From: an uncultured Muribaculaceae bacterium
GTDB taxonomy: Bacteria; Bacteroidota; Bacteroidia; Bacteroidales; Muribaculaceae
Reading direction: 5' to 3'
Length of the DNA: 64,000 nt
Assembly: GCA_947629175.1 (NCBI GenBank)
Contig: CANRCT010000012.1
Location: forward strand, 1 to 64,000
Shown here one piece after another: positions 57,901-64,000 of the stretch (its first letter is position 1; every line of letters begins with the position of its first letter). The translations under genes were made by a program, and so were the position numbers. Below the pieces are notes generated by a model, which was given only the letters and a program-made list of their open reading frames with translations, did not search any database and was not told the origin of the DNA.

Positions 57901-60900
57901 CAGTTCTGGCTGATGAATCCCTTTCTCGATCCGGAGAATCCCAATACCGAGGGTGGCGATCTTTACTTCAACTTCGGAGAGATTTCGGAGGATATACTGA
58001 AAGACGGCCTGAAATCGTATGAAAACGGCATCCCGGCCGACGGCGACGACCGTTTCCTGCGCACGACAGCGTGGGGGCGCGTCAGCGATCAGAACTCTCT
58101 GACCTATGCATTCGACAACAATACCTCGGCGCGGCGCAGACAGGACGTGGGCCTCGACGGACTTCCCAATGATGATGAATTTGAGTTCTCCACCTACTCC
58201 GGCTATCTGGAGCGTCTGCGCACGCGTCTGGCGCCGGAGGCCGTAGAGCGGATGGAGGCCGATAGGTTCTCTCCGCTCAACGATCCGGCCGGCGACAATT
58301 ATCATTTCTACCGGGGCCGCGACTACGACGAGCAGCGCCTGGGCATTCTCGACCGCTACAAACGCTACAACGGTGTGGAAGGCAACTCTCTCTCGCCCGA
58401 GGAGGCTGACGATCCGCTCTACCAGTCGTCGCGCAACATGCCCGACGTGGAGGACATAAACCAGGACAATACGCTCAACGAGTATGAGCGCTACTTCCAG
58501 TACAAAGTCTCAATCCGCCCGCAGGATCTGCGCGTCGGCACCAACTATATCACCGACAAGCAGACGTCGCTCGTCAGCCTGCGCGACGGCACCGACGCCG
58601 AGGTTGAATGGTATCAGTTCAAGATACCCCTGGCCGATTTCGAGAGGGTGGTGGGATCGATCAGCGACCTGTCGACGGTGCGTTTCGTGCGCATGTTCAT
58701 GACCGGCTTCAAGCGTCCGACCCATCTGCGCTTCGCCACTCTCGAACTGGTGCGCGGCGAATGGCGCGCCTACGACTACAGTCTCAATGCGCGCGGCGAT
58801 ATGCCCGCTTCGGGTCAGCTCGACGTGTCAGTGGTCAATATCGAGGAAAATTCAGGCCGCACGCCGGTCAACTACGTGCTTCCTCCCGGTGTCAGCCGTC
58901 TGTCGGATCCGGCACAGCAGCAGATCGTGCAGCTCAACGAGCAGTCGATGTCGCTGCGCGTCACGGGGCTGGCCGCAGGGGATGCCCGCGGCGTCTACCG
59001 CAACACCATGCAGGATCTGCGCAATTATCGTAGGCTGCAGATGTGGGTGCACGCCGAGCAGCTTATCGATGATCCAACGGCTCTGCGCAACGGCGAACTG
59101 TCGCTTTTCGTCAGACTTGGGACTGATATTAAGCATAATTATTACGAGTATGAGATACCGCTTTCGCTGACACCTCACGGTCATTATGCCGATATCAGAG
59201 CTGATCGCGAGAAGGTATGGCCCGAGCACAACCGGCTTGATGTCAGACTTCAGACTTTGGTGGATGTGAAGAAACTGCGCAACAAGGCCAAGACCGCCGG
59301 CGAGGAGGGCGTGGGCTATGCCATGCTTTACTCCATGCGCGATCCGGAGTGCGAGGCCAATACCGTATCGGTGCTCGGCAATCCTTCGCTGAGCGACGTC
59401 AGGGTGATGATGATAGGCGTCCGCAATACTTCTCCGGCGGTAAAGGATGGCGTGGTGTGGGTCAACGAGCTGAAAGTGACCGATTTCAACAGCGAGGGGG
59501 GCTGGGCCGCAAAAGGAGCCGCCAATCTGATGCTGTCGGATATTGCCACGGTCGATGTGGGCGGTCAGCTGGAAACGGCCGGTTTCGGGGCTGTTGACCA
59601 GGGACTCAATGCCCGACGCATGGATGATTTCAAGCGGTTGAATTTCGCTGTGCAGGCCGATGTAGGCAAGGTAGTGCCCTCGTCGCTTGCTCTCCGTGCG
59701 CCGGTGTATTATTCGGTAGTGAAAGAGACCGTCACGCCGAAATACAATCCGCTCGACCGCGATGTACTGCTCAAGGATGCTCTTGACGATGCGGGTTCCC
59801 GACATGAGCGCGACTCTATCAAGGCATATGCGGTGGAGAGGGCCACAGTGCGCAGTTTCAGCGTGTCGGGACTCAATTTCGGCATACGCTCCAAGAATCC
59901 CATGCCGTGGGATCCGGCCAATTTCACATTGAATTTCTCTTTCAACCGCCAGTCGAAGAATGATCCGACTACCGAATATGAGAATACCGACGACTATCGC
60001 GGTTCGCTGCAATACAGCTATTCGCCGCGCATCCGTCCTCTCCGGCCGTTTGCCCGGATGGTCGGGAAAAGGAAGAATATGAAGTTTCTTTCTGACTGGG
60101 AGATCAACTGGCTTCCGTCGCAGATCAGTTTCCTGACCACCATGTCGCGCTACTATCATGAGCATCAGACGCGCAGCGAAATTGATGCGGGAGTAAAGCT
60201 GCCGGTTCAGGTCGGCAAGAATTTTCTCTGGGATCGGCAGCTCAACATCGCCTGGAGTCCGCTGCGCTCGCTCTCGCTGACGTTCATCTCCAATACTTCG
60301 GCCCGCATCGAAGAACCGGTCGGGGCTGTCAACAAACGTCTCTTCCCCGACCGCTACAAGGAGTGGAAGGATACGGTCATGCGCTCGATACTTCATCTTG
60401 GCACCCCCTGGGCCTACAACCAGACGTTCACAGGATCCTACCGGGCGCCGTTCAACCAGATTCCGGCCCTTGATTTCCTGACCGGACAGCTTACATACAA
60501 TGCCACCTACCGCTGGGACCGCGGTGCCACAGTAGATGGCGTGGAGCTCGGCAACAAGATAGCCAATCAGGCCACATGGACTGCCGAGGGGCGGCTGGCA
60601 TTCGACAAGTTCTACAACAAGATTCCCTATCTCAAGCGTGTCAGCCAGCGTTTTTCGGGCTCGGCCCGGAAGCCCGGACGTGCGGGACGGCGCTCTCTCG
60701 ACCGTCCGCGCCGTTTCGAGCGCAATTATCCGCTGAGCGCCGACACATCGACCGTCGTCACCCACAATCTCAAGACAAAGAAAGTGAAGCTGACGGCCAT
60801 AGATATCGATACGCGGCGTCCGATGCGGTTGCAGACGCGCGTCGTCGACGAGAATACGGTGGAGATACTTGACCGCGGCGACAAGACAATACAGGTGAGG

Positions 60901-62367
60901 GTCGTGGAGATACGCAGGGAACACTCCGGATGGCTCGACGAACTGGCACAGTACGGCGCCCGGCTGCTCATGTCGCCCCGTTCGGCGGCCGTGCGCGTCC
61001 GCTCTGTCCGCTCCCTTTCGCTGCCGCTCTTTATCCCCGATGTCGGCAATATGTTCGGACAGTCGCGCAGTTTCGGGCCTATGTCGCCCGGCCTCGACTT
61101 CGCGTTCGGGTTGACCGATGAGAGCTATGTCGACAAGGCGCTTTCGCGGGGCTGGCTCATGACCGACGACGGTCAGGTGTCGCCGGCAGTGTTCTCGCGC
61201 ACGTCGGAGGTGAATCTTGAGCTGACGCTCGAACCTGTCAGCGGGCTGAAGATACAGCTTACCGGCAACCGCACCGACAACCGCACGTCGTCGATACAGT
61301 TCATGTATGCCGGCATGCCGGTCACCTACGCCGGCTCCTATACGAAGACCCATTGCGCCATAGCCACATCACTCCGCTCCTCGAAGGCATCGGACGGATA
61401 CGCCTCGAAAGCTTTCACCGATCTGATAGAAGCCATACCGGTAGTGGCTGCCCGTCTGGAACACGATTATTCAGGGAAGAGATACCCTTCCGAAGGCTTT
61501 CTCAGCGGTACCCCGTTGGCCGGAATGCCCTACAGTCCAGCCAACGGAGCCGTATCGCAGACATCAAGCGATGTCCTCGTCCCGGCATTTGTCGCAGCAT
61601 ATACCGGCCGCTCGGCCCGCAAGGAAAATCTCGACCCGTTCCCGTCGCTCGCCTCAGTGATGCCCAACTGGCGTGTGACCTACGACGGCCTGATACGGCT
61701 GCCGCGGATGTCCGACCTCTTCAAGGCGTTCACTCTGACACATGCCTATCAGTGCACATACACGGTCGGTTCCTATTCGTCGTATCTCAACTGGGTGAGC
61801 GTCGAAGGCGACCGGCTTGGCTTCACTCTCGACGAGATCAGCGGCAATCCGGTGCCGTCGTCGCCGTTCAATATATCGTCGGTGGCGATCACCGAGCGTT
61901 TCGCGCCGCTGATCGGCGTGGCGGTGACGCTCAAAAACGATCTGACCATCAATGCCGAGTGGCGCAATCAGCGCACTCTCACGCTCAATACATCTGCCGG
62001 ACAGGTTGTGGAGGCGACATCGTCGGGCGTCACGGCCGGAGTGGGCTACAAGATAACCAATTTCAACACTGTTCTGAAAATACGCGGCTCGCAGCAGGGT
62101 ATAAGCAATGACCTGACGGTCAATGCCGACTTCTCGCTCCAGACCAATCAGGCGCTTATACGCCGCATTGAGTCGGCCTACACGCAGGCCACATCAGGCA
62201 CCCGCACTCTCGGCATCAATCTGACAGCCAACTACGTGCTTTCGCGACGAATGACCATCGGCATGTTCTTCGAGCATCACGTCAATACTCCCATTGTCAG
62301 CTCTAACGCCTATCCCGTGACCGACAGCGCATTCGGCTTGTCGTTCAATCTCAACCTCGCCCGCTGA
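54940..62367 (+). CDS. sprA: SprA/Sov, T9SS outer membrane translocon
   Basis: About 2,475 residues. The ATG at 54940 (MAVDDFKYIYI) puts a signal peptide (LILAAVAAVVACAGVPLSAQ) near the N terminus; a TTG at 54913 is an alternative. The sequence has SprA hallmarks: GPLDKIFGPGGVRLTTTGSV near residue 155, TFFDFDQKIQ, and long beta-barrel stretches ending in FNLNLAR. SprA is the large outer membrane pore of the type IX secretion system, which exports proteins with C-terminal sorting domains such as the one at 24,375. Its length is typical for the family. It is divergent from trkH. Confidence 0.95.
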   Translation: MAVDDFKYIYIRLILAAVAAVVACAGVPLSAQTVSGADSLAISPVSPTVPRSYDDILSPPPPADLGLPRNVVSSVEYDAASGYYVLRTKLGDRDITTPFILTPWQYAQWRERNERRQRFRMLDGGPGVENDSIRRRERRQFDLLDMNFDLGPLDKIFGPGGVRLTTTGSVQITTAVKSTKTDNPALSLNSRRKTFFDFDQKIQATVAASVGDRMKFNLNYNTDATFDFDSKNLKLQYEGTEDDIVRNIEAGNVSMTTGSSLIRGSTALFGIKSTLQFGRLTATALVSQQNSETRSINTRGGVQTTAFSLNADEYDANRHYFLAQYFRDHYDEFASRLPYVSGGINITRIEVWITNKSNNYNQSRNLTAFMDLAESSHLASGHWTVNPAVAAPANNANNLLQTIKNDYPSARFINSVSQALAPLSAFGIHGGTDYEKVESARLLSQTEYTLNPTLGYISLKTQLAADEVLAVAFEYTCQGQVYQVGEFSADISDTRQSLYVKMLKSTTQNPRLPMWRLMMKNVYSLGAYQVQPDNFRLQVKYLSDTTGTEIPYLPVPGLSSTPLLQLMGLDRLDSNREGNPDGFFDFIDGYTIQPSTGKVIFPVAEPFGSNLVSRIGSEAAAEPFVYKELYDSTLVVARQFADKNKFVITGEYRASGGAQIRLDAMNVPRGSVVVTAGGVTLTENTDYTVDYALGIVTITNQSIIDSGQDVSVTLENQSLFSTQRKTLLGLDLAYRFSKDFYLGATLMHYSEKALTEKVNIGSETVSNTIYGLNFGYAAELPWLNTLLNKIPTIDATAPSRISLQGEVARLQPAAQKSGSDKGSSYIDDFESSQTGIDLRSPYSWFLASTPYDNGPDPLFPEAALSDNPDYGKNRALLNWYYIDRMFTQRNSSLCPGYLRADLKQQSNPYVREVTSREIFPDRQLTYGESSTIQTLNLSFYPEERGPYNVDAERIDDQGRLLQPEKRWGGIMRRLDNTNFEQSNIEYVQFWLMNPFLDPENPNTEGGDLYFNFGEISEDILKDGLKSYENGIPADGDDRFLRTTAWGRVSDQNSLTYAFDNNTSARRRQDVGLDGLPNDDEFEFSTYSGYLERLRTRLAPEAVERMEADRFSPLNDPAGDNYHFYRGRDYDEQRLGILDRYKRYNGVEGNSLSPEEADDPLYQSSRNMPDVEDINQDNTLNEYERYFQYKVSIRPQDLRVGTNYITDKQTSLVSLRDGTDAEVEWYQFKIPLADFERVVGSISDLSTVRFVRMFMTGFKRPTHLRFATLELVRGEWRAYDYSLNARGDMPASGQLDVSVVNIEENSGRTPVNYVLPPGVSRLSDPAQQQIVQLNEQSMSLRVTGLAAGDARGVYRNTMQDLRNYRRLQMWVHAEQLIDDPTALRNGELSLFVRLGTDIKHNYYEYEIPLSLTPHGHYADIRADREKVWPEHNRLDVRLQTLVDVKKLRNKAKTAGEEGVGYAMLYSMRDPECEANTVSVLGNPSLSDVRVMMIGVRNTSPAVKDGVVWVNELKVTDFNSEGGWAAKGAANLMLSDIATVDVGGQLETAGFGAVDQGLNARRMDDFKRLNFAVQADVGKVVPSSLALRAPVYYSVVKETVTPKYNPLDRDVLLKDALDDAGSRHERDSIKAYAVERATVRSFSVSGLNFGIRSKNPMPWDPANFTLNFSFNRQSKNDPTTEYENTDDYRGSLQYSYSPRIRPLRPFARMVGKRKNMKFLSDWEINWLPSQISFLTTMSRYYHEHQTRSEIDAGVKLPVQVGKNFLWDRQLNIAWSPLRSLSLTFISNTSARIEEPVGAVNKRLFPDRYKEWKDTVMRSILHLGTPWAYNQTFTGSYRAPFNQIPALDFLTGQLTYNATYRWDRGATVDGVELGNKIANQATWTAEGRLAFDKFYNKIPYLKRVSQRFSGSARKPGRAGRRSLDRPRRFERNYPLSADTSTVVTHNLKTKKVKLTAIDIDTRRPMRLQTRVVDENTVEILDRGDKTIQVRVVEIRREHSGWLDELAQYGARLLMSPRSAAVRVRSVRSLSLPLFIPDVGNMFGQSRSFGPMSPGLDFAFGLTDESYVDKALSRGWLMTDDGQVSPAVFSRTSEVNLELTLEPVSGLKIQLTGNRTDNRTSSIQFMYAGMPVTYAGSYTKTHCAIATSLRSSKASDGYASKAFTDLIEAIPVVAARLEHDYSGKRYPSEGFLSGTPLAGMPYSPANGAVSQTSSDVLVPAFVAAYTGRSARKENLDPFPSLASVMPNWRVTYDGLIRLPRMSDLFKAFTLTHAYQCTYTVGSYSSYLNWVSVEGDRLGFTLDEISGNPVPSSPFNISSVAITERFAPLIGVAVTLKNDLTINAEWRNQRTLTLNTSAGQVVEATSSGVTAGVGYKITNFNTVLKIRGSQQGISNDLTVNADFSLQTNQALIRRIESAYTQATSGTRTLGINLTANYVLSRRMTIGMFFEHHVNTPIVSSNAYPVTDSAFGLSFNLNLAR

Positions 62368-62508
62368 CCCGACTGCCAAGCTTTCTCCCCCTCCCGCAGA
62401 AGTCCGGGATGTCCCTGCAAATAACCTACATGCCCGATAATTAACTGCTCAGTGGATGCATTCGGACGCTTTATTAAGGAATTATTTCCGTAATTGGATT
62501 AAATGATA

Positions 62509-62516
62509 TAACTTTG
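62509..62516 (+). promoter_or_regulatory. -7 box of the oxaloacetate decarboxylase-type gene
   Basis: TAACTTTG, matching TAnnTTTG, 31 bp before the start at 62547. Confidence 0.65.
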
Positions 62517-62546
62517 CAGCCTGTAATCAAGAAAAGAAAATCGTAT

Positions 62547-64000
62547 ATGGAAGCTCGAAAGCTAAAAATCAGAGATCTGACGATGCGCGACGGACAGCAG
62601 TCGCTGTTCGCCACCCGTATGAGCCAGCAGACAATCGACCGTCTGCTCCCGCTTTATGAGAATGCCGGGTTCTATATCATGGAGGTATGGGGCGGAGCAG
62701 TGCCCGACTCTGTGATGCGTTATCTCGGCGAGTCGCCCTGGGACCGCCTCCGCAAGGCCAGCGAAGCCATGAAAGGCAAGTCGCTCCTGTCGGCTCTGTC
62801 GCGCGGACGCAATCTGTTCGGCTATGTGCCTTATCCCGACAGCGTGCTCGAAGGATTCTATAAGGAGGCCATAGCCAACGGTCTGAACGTGATGCGTATC
62901 TTCGATGCCCTCAACGATATCGACAACGTCAGGGAATCCATCAGGATGATCAACCGTCTGGGCGGCATAGCCGACGGCGCCGTGTGCTATACGGTCGATC
63001 CCAAGAGCGAGCCGGCAAAGGGTGGCTTCGCAAGCCGTCTTAAGGGACTGTTCGGAGGCCAGAAAGAGCCTGAAAAGATATTTACCGACGAGTATTTCGT
63101 GGAGAAAGCCCGCGAGATGGAGGCTCTCGGAGCGAAGATCATCACTCTTAAGGATATGGCTGGTCTGGTCAATCCTCTGCGCGCCGCCTCGATCATATCG
63201 AAGCTCAAGAGCAATCTGAAGGTGCCCGTGGATTTCCACACCCACTGCACTCCGGGCTACGGCCTGGCTTCGTCGGTGATGGCGATGATCCACGGCGTGG
63301 ATATCCTCGACACGAACATATGGTGGTTTGGCGGCGGCTCTGCCGCTCCGGCCATAGAGCTGATATATGTGTTCGCGCAGCGTCTCGGCATAGAGCTTGA
63401 TGTCGACATGGAGGCCGTGGGCAAGATCCGCAACGAGCTGCTTTCAGCGCGCCGTGAGCTGGCTCCGTTCGATCTCGTCAAGGAGTTCCCCGCCGAGTTC
63501 GATCCGTTGGCCGACACCCTCCCCGCCGAGATCTCCAAGCATTTCGACGATGCCATCGAGGCAGGCCGTCGCGGCGACGAGGAGGCAATGCTTGAGGCAT
63601 GCCACGCCATCGAGGCATATTTCCGCTTCCCCAAGCCCAATCTGCTGGTGAAGACTGCCGAGGTGCCGGGCGGAATGTATTCCAACATGGTGGCGCAGCT
63701 CAAGGCTCTCCAGTCGGAAGAGGTGCTCGACGACGCCATGGCCCTGATCCCGAAAGTGCGCCGCGACGCAGGTCTGGTGCCTCTGGTCACTCCGACGAGC
63801 CAGATCGTGGGCAGTCAGGCCGTGTTCCTCGCTCTTGACCGCAAGAAGGGCAACGCCGACTATACCAACAAGTCGAATCAGTTCATGTCGCTTATCAAGG
63901 GGGAGTATGGCCATACTCCCGTAGCTGTCGATCCGGAATTCCGGCGTCAGATCACAGGCGATCCGGAGGAACATCCCTATGACGTAAGTTCTTACAAGGC
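62547..64000 (+). CDS. Oxaloacetate decarboxylase alpha / pyruvate carboxylase subunit B-type protein, partial
   Basis: 484 residues are visible before the window ends. The carboxyltransferase domain of the HMGL-like TIM-barrel type is clear: RDLTMRDGQQSLFATRM near residue 8, VMRIFDALNDIDN near 118, the carboxyl-transfer lysine in TLKDMAGLVNP near 206, and the metal-binding histidines in DFHTHCTPGYG near 232. The PYC_OADA middle domain starts near 330 (PGGMYSNMVAQLKAL). The biotinyl domain with its AMKM site should lie beyond the edge. It may belong to a sodium-pumping oxaloacetate or methylmalonyl-CoA decarboxylase used in succinate/propionate metabolism. A variant insertion is present near residues 151-175 (KSEPAKGGFASRLKGLFGGQ). 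Confidence 0.92.
   Translation, partial: MEARKLKIRDLTMRDGQQSLFATRMSQQTIDRLLPLYENAGFYIMEVWGGAVPDSVMRYLGESPWDRLRKASEAMKGKSLLSALSRGRNLFGYVPYPDSVLEGFYKEAIANGLNVMRIFDALNDIDNVRESIRMINRLGGIADGAVCYTVDPKSEPAKGGFASRLKGLFGGQKEPEKIFTDEYFVEKAREMEALGAKIITLKDMAGLVNPLRAASIISKLKSNLKVPVDFHTHCTPGYGLASSVMAMIHGVDILDTNIWWFGGGSAAPAIELIYVFAQRLGIELDVDMEAVGKIRNELLSARRELAPFDLVKEFPAEFDPLADTLPAEISKHFDDAIEAGRRGDEEAMLEACHAIEAYFRFPKPNLLVKTAEVPGGMYSNMVAQLKALQSEEVLDDAMALIPKVRRDAGLVPLVTPTSQIVGSQAVFLALDRKKGNADYTNKSNQFMSLIKGEYGHTPVAVDPEFRRQITGDPEEHPYDVSSYK

Noticed and set aside
58852-61353. 833-codon antisense frame within sprA, and similar long antisense frames within susC (47003-48331) and the secreted protein (21196-23205)
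   Set aside because: They are by-products of GC-rich codon usage in strongly supported sense genes, with R-, H- and G-rich nonsense composition.

Overview
The window looks like chromosome of a fairly GC-rich member of the Bacteroidales, most likely Muribaculaceae-like. The signs are a SusC/SusD pair, SprA of the type IX secretion system, a DUF3256 protein, a secreted protein with a T9SS-like C-terminal sorting domain, and many Bacteroidota-type promoters (-7 box TAnnTTTG, sometimes with TTG 19-20 bp upstream). Family assignments come from reading the protein sequences; no database search was possible.

Region 1 (1 to about 15,650) is most of an integrative mobilizable element (IME1), cut by the left window edge and lying next to the 3' end of mnmE. 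From its mnmE end inward, all on the minus strand, it carries a protein with four tandem excisionase-type HTH domains, a tyrosine integrase broken by a one-base frameshift, a small HigA-like protein, a membrane protein, an HTH protein, a DUF3987 ATPase, a toprim-like DUF6371 protein, a DUF3408 protein, MobC and a relaxase. After a terminator comes the cargo: a PLD-SNF2 helicase and an Eco57I-type methyltransferase/restriction protein that runs off the window. This pair is probably anti-phage restriction.

Region 2 (15,650-24,700) is chromosomal: mnmE with an unusual insertion in its G domain, a membrane-anchored NucA-type nuclease in the same operon, and a giant secreted protein split into two overlapping frames.

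Region 3 (24,731-34,575) is a complete second element, IME2, in the 3' end of a tRNA-Leu(CAA) gene. A 17-bp direct repeat marks both ends, and each end also carries a pair of TAGTACAC boxes 11 bp apart, probable integrase arm sites. It encodes an intact integrase, a candidate 75-nt small RNA, a GNAT-type toxin-antitoxin pair, an unrecognised pair that includes an HExxH metalloprotease, an HTH-DUF3987 module equivalent to the one in IME1, an oriT-like region, a MobV relaxase, and an S41 peptidase behind a long palindromic leader.

Region 4 (34,640-64,000) is core chromosome: metY, an acyl-CoA synthetase, the deaD-DUF3256-xseA-xseB operon, gdhA, a frameshifted ECF sigma gene with an anti-sigma-like protein and a beta-propeller lipoprotein, then SusC/SusD, a candidate tiny RNA, a TrkA/TrkH potassium uptake pair, sprA, and the start of an oxaloacetate decarboxylase alpha-type gene.

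Three genes carry apparent one-base frameshifts (integrase, ECF sigma, giant secreted protein). These could be real decay or indel errors in the assembly. Three G/C homopolymers of 9-10 bases are also present: in mnmE, upstream of the secreted protein and upstream of susC.
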